Below, one piece after another: positions 20,924 through 32,658 of a DNA stretch of 64,000 nucleotides. Each line of letters opens with the position of its first letter. Position 1 is the stretch's first letter. The stretch covers positions 134,802,060 through 134,866,059 of the forward strand of contig NC_134085.1 in assembly GCF_000715075.1 (NCBI RefSeq), given 5' to 3'. Position numbers and translations under genes: made by a program. This stretch comes from Nicotiana tabacum (lineage: Eukaryota; Streptophyta; Magnoliopsida; Solanales; Solanaceae). The notes under the pieces were generated by a model. It was given only the letters and a program-made list of their open reading frames with translations. It was not told the origin of the DNA and ran no database searches.

Positions 20924-22540
20924 ATGGTGAGTACGTACACGACATATGTTCTAGACCCGGGAGGAGCTGTTCCCCCCATTGCTAGAGGCCGAGGCAAAGG
21001 CCGGGGTAGGGCACCGGCTTGAGGTAGTGGGCGAGGGCATCGTAGAGCTGCCCCAGTTGCACCACCAACAGATCCAGCAGGGGATCCCATTATTGAGGAG
21101 TAGGGTGAGGTGTCCGCAGCAACACCTGCCCTTGCGGATTTCATGACGGCACCAAGCTTCCAGGAGGTCATGGGCTATATGTTGTGGTTCATGAACTCTA
21201 TGACCTAGGCTTGTTTATTTCCAACAGACCCAGCCACATCTCAGGTAAGAGGTGGAGCACAAACCCCTACTTCTCAGGCTCATGGGCATGCAGCGGCCGT
21301 ATATCAGACTCCGGGTACTCTATCCATGGGCGGTGCTCAGCCAGTTGCAGCAGTGGTACCTGAGCCTAGACCAGATGTGGACAGCAATCCGCAGAAGTTA
21401 TTGGACAGGTGGACTATGTTGCACCCTCCTATCTTTGGAGGTGAGAGTCATGAGGACGTCCAAGATTTCATTAACAGTTGCAGGGACAGACTGCACAACA
21501 TGAGGATATTGGAGTCCCATGGAGTAGATTTCCAGCCTTCCAGTTAGAGGGCAAGGCCCGTAGATGGTGGTAGTCTTATCTTCTCGGCAGACCCGCAGGT
21601 TCTCCTCCTATGACTTGGGATCAGTTTACACAGTTTCTATTGGACAAGTATATTCCACCCTCTCAAAGGGAAGAGTTACTGTGGCAGTTCGAGTAGCTCG
21701 AGTAGGGTTAGATTTCTGTGACCGACTATGAGGCAAGATTCTCTTAGTTGTCTCGCCACGCACTCATGATACTCCCTACAGATATAGAGAGAGTGTGTGG
21801 ATTTGTTGCGGGGCTACACCCTAGTATTCAAGCTAGCATGTCCCGAGAGGTTGAGATGGGGACTGAGTATTAGCTAGTAGTGGAGATTGCTCGGAGGATT
21901 GAGGGTTACCGGTAGAGGGGTAGAGAGCAGTTACGGCAGGATAAGAGGACCCGATTCTTTAGAGAGTTTAGAGGTGCCCTAGCTAGGGGCAGAGGTCACT
22001 TTGGGAGGGGTCAGCCCAGCAGGACCCCATATTCAGCACCACCACCACCTCCTCGAGGTGCTCCAGTGAGGCCTTATTTTAGTGTGATACTGGAGAGTTC
22101 TTACCGTCCACCAGCTATTCAGGGTTCTTTTGGAGGGTATTCTGGACATCCGGGTTCTTCTAGTTCTTACTTCAGTGCTATGCTAGAGAGTTCATACTGC
22201 CCACTAGCCATTCAGGGTTCTTCTAGTGGGTATTCAGGATAGTAGGCTCAGGCTTCAGGACAACAGTCTATGGCACTGCGAGGTTGTTATAAGTGTGGAG
22301 ATCCATGTCACATAAAGAGATTTTGTCCCAGACTTTAGGGCAAGGCAGTACAGTAGGGTTATCAGCCTATGATCACAGCACCAGTCGTCCGGCCGCCTAG
22401 AGGTGGAGGACAGGCTGGCAGGGGCCGTCCTAGAGGTGCAGGCCAGACAGGACGAGGTTAGTGAGCCATTGCTCAGCCCAGTGGAGGCCAGCCAGCTGGC
22501 ACTTCAGCCAGATTCTATGCTTTTCCATCCAGACCAGATG
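20924..22540 (+). pseudogene. Chromovirus gag remnant
   Basis: The ATG at 20924 opens a Gly/Arg/Pro-rich N terminus. The gag core is recognisable from about 21380 (DRWTMLHPPIFGGESHEDVQDF), then MTWDQFTQFLLDKYIPPSQRE and the AREVEMGTEY-like block. The CCHC zinc knuckle at 22285-22326 reads CYKCGDPCHIKRFC and is intact. The frame is broken by a TGA at about 21020 and by many TAG codons (21101, 21206, 21571, 21694, 21703, 21709, 21745, 21871, 21913, 22240, 22243, 22336, 22354, 22459), nearly all where the family has Gln. A one-base shift lies near 21540. Confidence 0.85.
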
Positions 22541-22542
22541 CA

Positions 22543-23275
22543 ATGGCCTTAGATGTCATGATCATAGGTACTATTTCTGTCTGCAGTAGGGATGTTTCGG
22601 TATTGTTTGATCCAGGGTCTACATATTCATATGTGTCATCTCTATTTGCTCATTTCCTGGATATTCCTCGTGAGTCCTTGGGTACTCCTATCTATGTGTC
22701 CACTCTTGTGGGTGATTCTATGGTTGTGGATCAGATCTACCGGTCTTGTATGGTTACCCTCTATAGTTACGAGACTAGATCGGATCTCCTGTTACTTGAC
22801 ATGATCGACTTTAAGGTGATCTTGGGCTTGGATTGGTTATCTCCATATCATGCCATTCTTGACTGTAATGCCAAGACTGTTACCTTAGTGATGCCAGAGT
22901 TGCCAAGCTTAGAGTGGAAGGGTTCCTCCGTTAGTTCATCTAGTCAGGTTAACTCTTTTTTGAAGGCTCGGCATCTAGTCGAGAAGGGTTGTTTGGCGTA
23001 TCTAGCATATGTTCGGGACACCACCGTAGAGTCCTCAATGATTGATTCAGTGCCAGTAGTTTGGGAGTTCACCGATGTGTTTCCTTCTGACCTTCCAGGC
23101 ATGCCACCAGATCGTGACATTGATTTTTGCATTGAGTTGGCTCCAGGTACCCAACTTATATCTATTCCACTGTACCATATAGCTCCGAAAGAGTTGAAGG
23201 AGCAGCTTGAGGAGTTGTTAGAAAAGGGATTTGTGAGACCAGTGTATCACCTTGGGGTGCACCAGTGTTATTTGT
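22543..23275 (+). pseudogene. Chromovirus aspartic protease and start of reverse transcriptase
   Basis: A 244-residue open stretch. The protease motif LFDPGSTYSYVSS (residues about 26-38) and VILGLDWLSPYHA (about 90-102) are the two protease landmarks; Pro after the catalytic Asp is usual in this family. A linker ends in the conserved FTDVFPSDLPGMPPDRDIDF block that opens reverse transcriptase, with LLEKGFVRP near the end. A frameshift near 23250 ends it early. Expected activity is maturation of the gag-pol polyprotein. Confidence 0.85.
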
Positions 23276-23990
23276 GAAGAAGAAGGATGGGACTATGAGG
23301 ATGTGCATTTATTACCACTAGTTGAACAAAGTCACCATCAAGAACAAGTACCCATTGCCTCGGATCGATGATTTGTTTGACCAGTTGTAGGGTGCTAGGG
23401 TGTTTTCTAATATCGACTTGAGATCAGGGTACCATCAGCTGAAGATTCGGGACTCAGATGTCCCGACGACTGCCTTCCGTACTAGATATGTCCATTATGA
23501 GTTCCTGGTGATATCTTTCGACTTGACTAATGCCCCATCGATGTTCATGGACTTGACGAACAGAGTGTTTTTGCCTTATATTGATTCCTTTGTTATTTTC
23601 TTCATTGACGATATCTTGATCTACTCACGTAATCTGGGGGAGCACGAGCAACATTTAAGAGTAGTGCTTCAGACACTGTAGAAGCTATATTCCAAGTTCT
23701 ATAAGTGTGAGTTTTGGCTTGAGTCAGTAGAATTCTTGGGACATGTTGTATCCGGAGAAGGTATTAAGGTGGATCCTAAGAAGATTGAGGCAGTTCAGAG
23801 TTGGACATGTCCTACTTCAGTGACAGAGATCAGGAGTTTCCTGGGGTTATTAGGTTATTATCGCCGATTTGAGTAGGGTTTTTCATCCATTGCAACACAT
23901 TTGACTAGATTGACCCAGAAATGTACCTCTTTCTATTGGTCCGACAAGTGTGAGGCAAGCTTTCAGAAGCTCAAGACAGCTTTGACCATA
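23250..23990 (+). pseudogene. Chromovirus reverse transcriptase
   Basis: Continues from the previous entry after a shift. Visible blocks are [28 protein letters not shown], the [14 protein letters not shown] block, [14 protein letters not shown], and the catalytic [10 protein letters not shown] box at about 23599-23628 with both aspartates. The [19 protein letters not shown] and [12 protein letters not shown] connection blocks follow. Stops at 23319, 23388 and 23679 are TAG at usual Gln sites; the TAG near 23875 is at a non-Gln site. Confidence 0.87.
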
Positions 23991-24350
23991 GCACCAGTTC
24001 TGGTACTGCCTTCTGGTTTGGGGATGTATACAGTTTATTGCGACGCTTCGCGTGTTGGCCTAGGATGCGTATTGATGTAGTAGGGGCGAGTTATTGCATA
24101 TGTTTTACGTCAGTTAAAGGTTCATGAGAAGAATTACCCTGTGCACGATTTGGAGTTGGCAGCAATTGTTCATGCTCTTAAGATTTGGAGGCATTACTTG
24201 TATGGGGTGTCCTGTGAGGTTTATATGGACCACCGCAGTTTGCAGCACTTGTTCAAGTAGAGGAATCTTAATTTGAGGCAGCATAGATGGCTTGAGTTAT
24301 TGAAGGACTATACAAATGTGGTCGCAGATGCCTTAAGCAGGAAAGCAGAG
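23991..24350 (+). pseudogene. Chromovirus RNase H
   Basis: Blocks LPSGLGMYTVYCDASRVGLG (first catalytic Asp in CDAS), [23 protein letters not shown], then [12 protein letters not shown] and ADALSRKAES at about 24320-24350. TAG at 24078, 24081 and 24258 interrupt it. Part of the region between LELLKDY and the ADALSRK motif is shorter than usual. Confidence 0.82.
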
Positions 24351-25720
24351 AGTATGGGTAGCTTGGCATTCATTTCGGTAGAGGAGAAACCACTAGCTTT
24401 GAACATTCAATCCTTGGCTAACAGACTTGTAAGGCTGGACATTTCAGAGCCCAACCAGGTCCTCGCGTGTATTATTGCTCAGTCTTCTCTATTGGGATGA
24501 TCAAGGCTCACCAGTTTGATGATCCATATTTGGCAGTTCTCAGAGAGGATGCCAAGGAGGTTTTTATTGGCGAGGATGGTGTTATGCGACTCCAAGGTTG
24601 CCTGCATGTCCCTAATGTCGATAGCTTGAGGGAGAGGATTCTAGAGGAGGCACACATTTCACGGTATTCCATTCATCCAAGTGCTAAAAAGATGTATCGG
24701 GCCCTGAAGCAGCATTATTGGTGGCGGCGGATGAAGAAAGACATAGTTGAGTATGTGGCTAGATGCTTGAATTGCCAGCAGGTTAAGTATGAGCACCAGA
24801 GGCCAGGTGGCCTACTTCAGCAGATGCCTATACCTGAGTGGAAGAGGGAGCGCATTACTATGGACTTCGTAGTTGGGTTGCCGCGGACCTTGCAGAAGAT
24901 TGATGCGGTGTGGGTTATTGTCGACAGGTTGACCAAGTCAGCATACTTTATTCCGGTTGTGACCATTTATACTTCATAGAGGTTGGCTCAGATCTACATT
25001 CGGGAGATAGTTCGGTTGCACGATGTGCCTGTTTCCATCATATAAGATAGAGGCCCTCAGTTCACTTTACATTTCTGGAGAGTTGTTCAGAGTGAGTTGG
25101 GGACCCGTATGGAGCTCAGCACAACATTCCATCCTCAGACCAACGGACAGTCGGAGCGGACAGTTCAAATTTTGGAGGACATGCTTAAGAGCATGTATGA
25201 TTGACTTTGGAGGGAAGTGGGATCAGTTCTTGTCTTTGGCTGAGTTTGCTTACAATAATAGTTATCAGTCCAGCATCGAGATGGCTCTATTTGAGGCTTT
25301 ATATGGTCGGTGATGTCGTTCTCCTATCGGGTGGTTTGAGCCTGATAAGGCTAAGTTGTTGGTACAAACTTGGTGAAAGATGCCTTGGAAAAGGTAAAGT
25401 TGATTCAGGAAAGACTTCGCACAGCACAGTCCAAACAGAAGAGTTACGCAAATTAGAAGGCACGCGATGTATCATTCATGGTCGGCAAGAAAGTTCTCTT
25501 GAAAGTCTCGCCGATGAAGGGTATTATGAGATTCTGGAAGAAGGGCAAGTTGAGCCCCAGGTTTATAGGCCCATTTGAGGTGTTGAGGTAAGTTGGAGAG
25601 GTTGCTTACGAGCTCGCTTTACCTCCCAGATTATCAGGAGTTCATCCATTTTTCCACATGTTTATGTTTCAGAGGTATCACGCCGACTTGTCTCATATGT
25701 TATACTTCAGTACTATTCAG
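24351..25720 (+). pseudogene. Chromovirus integrase
   Basis: The zinc-binding HHCC domain spans about 24650-24785 (His in HISRYSIHPS, then CLNCQQVK). The core has TMDFVVGLPRT (first Asp), DRGPQF near 25045 (second Asp) and QTNGQSERTVQ near 25140 (Glu). After shifts near 25200 and 25310 the GPFEVL segment appears near 25565. Stops include TAG at 24977 (Gln site) and TAA near 25045. The integrase leads into a chromodomain, so the ancestor probably targeted heterochromatin. Confidence 0.83.
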
Positions 25721-25920
25721 CTAGATGAGAGCTTGGGCTATGAGGAGTAGCCAGTTACCATTATTGATAGAAAGGATCGCCAGTTGAGATCCAAGAGGAT
25801 TTCTGCGATAAAACTCAAGCGGAAGGGCCAACCAATCGAGGAGGTGACCTGGGAGTCCGAGGAGGACATGTATAACAGATATCCACACTTGTTTAGCACT
25901 TCAGGTAGGAATATAAACCC
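25720..25920 (+). pseudogene. Chromodomain at integrase C terminus
   Basis: The segment containing LDESLGYEE, RQLRSKRISAIKLK and VTWESEEDMYNRYPHLF is the chromodomain that defines plant chromoviruses of the Tekay/Del type. A TAG at 25748-25750 lies where Gln or Glu is usual. In active relatives this domain is thought to bind modified histone H3 and direct integration. Confidence 0.8.
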
Positions 25921-26379
25921 GTTCGAGGACGAACGTTTGTTTAAGAGTCGGAAAATGTAACGACCTGACTGGTCATTTTGTTTTCTAGAACCTTGTTCCC
26001 CTAAATAAGACTTCTCATACTTGCTTTAACTGATTTATGACTTGCAGGGATGGTTGGTTCGAGAATTGTAAGAGTTTGGGTTGAAACTGGAACACTTGGT
26101 TCCTTAAGGTTGGCCTAAAGGGCCAAGTTTGACTTCGGTCAATATTTTGAGTAAATGACCTCAGAATCAGGATTTGACGGTTCCAATAGGTTCATATGAT
26201 GATTTTGAACTTGGGCGTACGTCCAGATCGGGTTTTGGATGATATATTTCGGCGCCTAACAGTGAAAGCTAGTTCTTGAAGAACTTTGAAGTTCTTCAAA
26301 TTTTGTTTGGAGTGAGTTTTGGTGATGTCGAGGTTTGAATTGAATTCCAAGATGGGGAATAGTTCCGTAAAGTCATAAT

Positions 26380-27785
26380 TTCTCAAAATGACTACTGCCA
26401 GTTATTGCTCTTCGCAATCGCGAACTTAGGAATGTGATCGCAGATGGTTGGCAAATAACACATTGCGAACGCAATGCGAACGCGAAGAGGAAGTTGGTCA
26501 ACTGTCCTCCAATTCTCTACGCAAACGCGTGGATCGGGTCTGCAATCGCAGTGATTCACAGCATTACCCTTCGCGATCACATATCTCTTTTCGCGATCGC
26601 GATTGACATTTTCTGGGCAGTTCTGGGCAGAAATGGAATTTCACATTTTTGATCCCCAAACCATTTAATATTATTGGTTTCAGAGTCCACCGGCTGTCTA
26701 GAAAGCCGATTGTCAACTTGAATGTTTACACAAGAATCTCCAATCCAAGCATCTTTTGTCAATCCTGGGAAATACGAGTGGCATAAGCTATTTCTTATAA
26801 ACGGGCTTTCGAGAAGAAATTGGAGGACTACCGATTGATTGACCCCGGAAGTAAAGAATGACCCGACTGAGCTTATTTGTAGGGGATCTTTTGGCTTATT
26901 TTCAGTCTTAGGGCTAGAGAGAACAAGGTTGGAAGCTAGGGTTTTGCACACACACTTTGGCCTAGAAGATTTGAAGCTTTTGGTTGAGAATTTCTTACCC
27001 ATTTATGTTCATTTCTTCATTCTCTTGCTTTGTATTGTATATCTAAGTGTGTAGTATTTTATTCAATACTTGAATCTTGTTTATGGAAATAACCATATTT
27101 AAAGTGTGGATTAAATACCTTGTTGTGCTTATGTATTGAATGATTTTTATCTTCTTATGAAGTGAGTTATTGTTTCTTTAATTATTCTTGTTCTTTAATG
27201 TTTCCAAAGGGATTAGCTAACTCTAGGACTCGCCCATTAACTCCGAATTAATTTTGGGAAAGATTATTTGAGGTTGGGAAAAATTAATTAACAAGAACTT
27301 GAGGCTTTAACCCTTATTTTATAGATTCTACCTAGGGATAGGATTGAACTACTTGTAGCCATATCCGGGTGTGCTAAATATCTTAATTGTTTTAGGGATA
27401 ATTCAATTAGGAAGTCTTGTTAGTCTTCAAAAGAAGATAATATAGAATTATTGCCCAAATCTAATTAATATAAACTCGCTCATATTTGTAAAATCATGAA
27501 ATACATTGGATCGTTACTTGAGTGTAATTCCCGATGCATCCATACTTGTAGCCATTGATCATTTTACTTGCTTTCTAGGTTAGTTTACATTTTTGCATTT
27601 AGGTATAAACATTTGCTAAAACCAATTCTATGTGTTTGGCATTGCATAACAAGTGATAATTCTCTTACATTCCTAATCGCCTACATATTGTTCTCTGTGG
27701 GATTCGACCCCGACTCATAGTTGGGTAAATTATATTACATGTGACTGTGTCCATTTACTTTTTAGTAGTAGATTTGAACGTCATC
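26380..27785 (+). repeat. Probable Athila/Tat-type LTR segment inside the chromovirus LTR
   Basis: Sequence unlike the 5' LTR. It contains a CGCG-rich zone (26405-26610), a leader-like stretch, and near its end the phrase gattcgaccccgactcatag with a gtcatca terminus at 27785. Such ends precede tRNA-Asp-type primer sites in plant Athila/Tat elements. The left boundary is uncertain (26.37-26.66 kb) and no target duplication was confirmed. Confidence 0.4.
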
Positions 27786-28507
27786 AGCGTAGAAGGGGTT
27801 GGGCTGGGGGAGAAATGCTCTTCGCGTTCGCGATAGCTATTCCGCATTCGTGAAGGTCTGGGTCAGTGACCTTCACGTTCGCATGAGGCTACTCGCGTTC
27901 ACGTAGAGTAGAGTAGTTGGGCCTGGCCAGCTTTGTTCTTCGCATTCGCGGAGTAACTGTCACGTTCGCGTAGGTCTAGCGAAGCTATCCTTCGCGTTCG
28001 CGAGTCCAGGGATGCGTTCACGATGAAGGCCCTTTAGAAGGCCTGAACCGATAGCCTTCACAAATGCGAGTCCCTTGTCGCGTTCGCGATGAAAGGGGGC
28101 AGCTGGGCAGTAAGTTTAAAATCGGGACTTAAGCTTAGTTGGGGTCATTTATTGTATCCTTGGGCGATTTGCGAGCTTCCAAAGCGGGGAATTCAACCTA
28201 GCAATTGTGAGGTAAGTTACTTATACTTAATGTGAGTTTAATACTTGGTTTTTGAGTAGATTAACATACAAAAATTAGTAAAAATCATGGGATTAGAGTA
28301 AAACCTAGAGTTTTGATAAAAATGACATTTAGCCACGAAATTTGTTATGGAATGGAGTAAAAATTATATATTCTCGATCCTTAGTCCATGGGTAACAACT
28401 TTCTTTAAACGTTTTCGGAATCCGGGCACGTAGGGCCGGGGATGAATTTTAAGAATCTTGTAATTTGGGTTGGGAAATCACTCGAATGGTTGGGATATGA
28501 ACTTTTA

Positions 28508-31242
28508 TGTCACGACCCAAATCGGAGGGCCGCAACGGGCACCCGATGCCTTACCCAACCGAGTACCAACATAACATTTATTTCTTATCATACCATCATA
28601 GGTAAATGAGTCGGAGAGGCTATCGTGAGATAAGTAGAATAAAACTTGTGGAAATACTCAGCATTGAACGACCCAACATGTAATACAAACTTATACATAT
28701 GACATACGGGCCTATAAGACCAAAATGATCACTCGTACACTGAACATAGGCCGACAAGGCCATACAATCTTTCACGTACATGACATATGTCTACAAGCCT
28801 CTAAGAGAAGAAAAAACCATAAAGGTCGGGACAGGGCCCCGCCATACTAATCAATACATGTCCAAATCATACTGACCAAATTACCAACACCGGAGCAAGT
28901 GGAGTGCACCAACAACTTGCGCTAAGCTGATAGCCTACTAGGAGGAATGTCAACCTATCTATCGGGATATACGGGGTATGAAACACAGTGTCCCCAAGAA
29001 AAAAAGATGTCAGTACGAATAAAGTACCGAGTATATAAGGCATGAAAGCATAAATAAGAACAGTAATGTAAAGAGAGATAGAGGAGATACAACCTGTAAC
29101 ATCTGAGTGCCTCTGGGGGCTACTGACATGAAATGCATAATACATATATATACATAAAATTTTAAAAACATACGCCTCTGTGGGCATCATCATCATCATA
29201 TCGTACCCGGCCTCAAAAAGGACTCGGTAAAAACATACCCAGCTATTATAAGGCTTGGCAGAATCGTACCCGGCCACATTGAGCTCGGTAAACCCAACTG
29301 ATCAGTGGTTACACAATAGGTGTCGTACCCGGTCGACTATAGCGCGGCTCGGTAGAGTAAAATAGATGATATATATATAATGCATGTTAGACTCATGGAA
29401 TCACGTTCTAAACCTTTTAGAATGACTTAAGGTCGTTGCACCTTCGGTTTACATTATGAACATCCATACCCTCAATATGAACCTCAGTAGGATTCAAAGA
29501 TCATACACACTTGCTTAGAATAATTTTATAAGGAAAGAATAACATGTACAACCTTAGTTGCTAGAATTAGATCCGTTGTGAAATAGCTTATTTATTTCAC
29601 TTTAGATCATGCCAAAAGAAAGAAGAAAGTGCCTTAACATACCTTAAAATCGTTGAATCCTTAATGCCTTCCAAGCAACTCTTCAAACAAGTCAACTCAA
29701 TCTATCATAGTATAAGGAGATTCAAAATCAGTGTTGAGCAAAGGCTAAGTCTGTAACTTAAGCTAGTGGCTCATTTACGTAAATTCGGACAGTATCTCCC
29801 CTGTAACTACGTAAATTTGGGCAGCATCTCCCCTGTAACAAGGGCCTCCTCCAATACAATATACCAACAAAAACAACTAGAGAAATCCATCAACATATAA
29901 ATATCAATAACAAGACACCATATAACAACAACAAGTTACAACTACTTCACGACGAGCGACAAGCTCGATTGGAATCCATATAACCCATATCACCCCTTAT
30001 AGACTTCTTACATTAACTTAACAGTATCATTAACATGATAATGAAGTCATTCATCAATGATTCCATCCTTATACCATATATTTATAACAAAGGAAACAAT
30101 CCTCAACTCCAACTATCTTCAATTAGTAACTTTATTCACTAGTTCATATCTACTCCATCCATTTAACTTAATCACCATCAAGATAACCTTAAGAACATGC
30201 AAGAACACAATACACATACCTCCTATAGTAACTTCAAGTCGAAATCCAAGTTATATTCAGCTTACAACAACCCTCAATGGCAATACAACACCATAGAAGT
30301 GACTTAAGCTAATCCAAGTATTATATTGTAGTTTATATCCTAACAACTTAACCAACATACAATCAAGATTAAGCACAATTATTAGGCTTCTATAATCACC
30401 TTAGCCAGTAGCAACAACTTGGAATTTTAGCCAAACACGGCTCACAACAATCCTCAATGACAACACAACCTCAAAGAGGTGTTGTTCTTTACTAGAACTA
30501 AGTTTTGATATTGATATATGGTGTAATCACTTTGGAATCACTTCAAAACCTTGTGGTATCTGCTTAGAAGGGTTAGGAGAAGTTTGTAGACAAAGTTTAG
30601 TTGAAAATGAGTTTAAAATAGGCGTTCAAATCGTTTATAAAGTGAAGTAGGTCGACCACTGCCTAAGTGGGTCCCATTGGGAGCTGCTTGCGCGGTCTCG
30701 CAAAAATGCGGATATATCTATACTCCGATGTCGTATCGATGAACGGTTTAATTAATTAGAAACTATACTCTTAGATATTCAAATTGGTAGGCAGATCACC
30801 CCATATTTCCAAGAATATTTGGAGAAAATCTCAGCTACAGTTGACCTAATTTTCAGCAAATTTATGAATGTACTTATGATGGCCTTTGCCAACTCTTCTT
30901 CCACAACTTGCTTGCCTTCAAAATGTAGCATAGGACTATCATACGACTAAAATAACTCATAGCATAACCTCCTTATCATTTTAAGAACCCTAGTCTTACC
31001 CCCAAAGTATATGTTATAACATTCCAAACTTGTCGACTTCCGACGAAACTTATTTTCTTCAATGGGTTTAGCTTTTAAGTTGTCCAACCCTCTTGGTACT
31101 CGTTATTCATGATCTTAAATATTTGTAGCATCTAAGGTAACATGATTAATTTACTTTATTTGCTTCCAAATATAATCTCACTTCTGAGCTTACATCAATG
31201 TCTTACGACGTACTCTCACGTATGAAAATGTGGGGTGTAAAA
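28508..31242 (-). mobile_element. Reversed solo LTR, 2.7 kb
   Basis: Flanked by the 5-bp repeat TTTTA (28503-28507 and 31243-31247). On the plus strand it starts TGTCACGACCC, the reverse complement of the usual gypsy LTR end, so it lies on the minus strand. No internal region is present. It separates parts of the chromovirus LTR that are adjacent in the 5' copy (joint near 19167). A repeat zone with acccggcc...ctcggta words lies at about 29200-29360. Confidence 0.8.
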
Positions 31243-31738
31243 TTTTAAGCCTATATTGATTAGTTTCTATGATATTTGGATAGTTTTGGAGTGTTTGTCA
31301 CCAAATTGGGGGTTTGGGCTTATGTTTGGACCGGAAAGTAGACCGTGAAGTGAGATAAGTCTCTTTTCTAACCATGTAAGAGGGAAATATCCCCATAGGT
31401 AAACTTAATTAACATGAAGTTTGAATTGTGGGGGGCTAAGTACGCACGAAATAACGAGAGTCCGTACGTGGATACTATTCCTGTTATGTCCGGGTAGTTC
31501 TAGGCTTACACCATGCTTTGTGGGTATTGTTATATGATGATAAATTATTGAACTGCATTGATTGAAACCTCGTTGAGAATGTTATGATTTCAAGGATTTA
31601 AAGTAAATAATCATTTTGAAAAGAATTAAAGAAGCATTTAAGTTGTATTTCTACTTAACTGCACCGCAAGTATATTCCGCGAGCGGGGTGATTATTTTCA
31701 CTACTCTCATGGGAGCGGGCCGTTCGCCTTGGCAGGTT

Positions 31739-31746
<8 letters not shown>

Positions 31747-31816
<70 letters not shown>
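31747..31816. repeat. (TA)n microsatellite in LTR
   Basis: About 35 TA units at the position of the two TA runs of the 5' LTR. The repetitive Tyr-Ile frames over it are not genes. Confidence 0.97.
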
Positions 31817-31819
<3 letters not shown>

Positions 31820-32183
31820 TTTGGGCCGTTCGACCCTCGGCAGTGCACAATTTATTTTTATGTTGGATCGGGCCGAACGTCCTCGGTGGAAATCGTGTGA
31901 TAATGGAACCGGAACCTCTTATAATCTGTATGATTTATTATTTGAAAGACCACTTGTTTTAAAAAAAGTAAATGTCTAGATTTATTAATTAAGTAAAGAA
32001 TTTTTAGTATTATTCTTATTTGAACTTGTTGCTATCTATGCATATTGTGAATTGAAATATTGAACTTCATATTATCACATCATTGAACCTAGTAAGTGTC
32101 AAGTCGACTCCTCGTCACTACTTCTTCGAGGTTAGACTAGATACTTACTGGGTACATATTGTTTATGTACTCATACTACGTTT

Positions 32184-32201
32184 CTGTACTTAATTGTACA
32201 G
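32184..32201 (+). promoter_or_regulatory. LTR hairpin 1, CTGTAC/GTACAG form
   Basis: Inverted repeat CTGTAC (32184-32189) and GTACAG (32196-32201) with a six-base loop. It is the same site as CTGCAC/GTGCAG in other LTRs of this window (37559, 44731, 50565, 57512). Confidence 0.5.
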
Positions 32202-32658
32202 GATCTAAGGCAGGTGCATATGGCTACTCGTCTGGTGCGCATTCTTGATTGTTGGTCGAGATTCCACATTGAGTTGCTCCTTTCCGATGCCGTTCAACAG
32301 CATGATAGGGTCTCTCTTTTGTTTTTGACTGTCTATTCTATTTTAGGTAGTAGGATAGATATATTCTTTTGTATATTTTACTAGATGCCCATATACTTGT
32401 GACACCAAGTCTTGGCACACACATTAGTAGACTATTCTTTTGGAATGTAATTACTTAATTATGACATCATTTGGTCACTTCAGTTTTAAATTGCCTAAAC
32501 TATTTATTATTTTTGAATGTATTAAATTTAATCTAAGTAAACGTTGGAAATGTTTTGGTAACATAAATGGAACCCACTAGTTGGTTAAGTTTGGCTTGCC
32601 TAACCTTGGTGTTGGGTGTCATCTCGACCTGTATTGGAAATTGGGTCGTGACAGTGGT

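Larger units (their letters stand above)
18522..32653 (+). mobile_element. 14.1-kb composite insertion built on a Tekay/Del chromovirus
   Basis: The block is flanked by gtgga (18517-18521) and gtggt (32654-32658). When it and one repeat are removed, the copia minus-strand frame continues without a shift, so this is the true insertion footprint. Inside are a 5'-truncated LTR, primer site, gag, pol with chromodomain, and a 3' LTR region that carries two further insertions. The first 29 bases are an inverted, slightly diverged copy of the last 29 bases of the block. Confidence 0.85.
25967..32653 (+). repeat. Chromovirus 3' LTR region, disrupted
   Basis: Starts TGTAACGACCTGACTGG after the decayed polypurine tract and ends GTCGTGACA at 32653. 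Net of the reversed solo LTR (28508-31242) and of a foreign segment ending at 27785, the length is near 2.8 kb, similar to other LTRs here. The part before about 26370 cannot be checked against the 5' LTR, which lacks it, so 25967-26660 could also belong to a different LTR. Confidence 0.6.

Noticed and set aside
22543..22660. Loss of protease activity because the motif reads Asp-Pro-Gly
   Set aside because: Asp-Pro-Gly is usual in this chromovirus family, so it is not evidence of inactivation.
28867..29277. 136-codon minus-strand frame
   Set aside because: It lies entirely within the reversed solo LTR and shows no family resemblance.
31616..31979. Reading frames with long Tyr-Ile repeats on both strands
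   Set aside because: They are translations of a (TA)n microsatellite inside an LTR.
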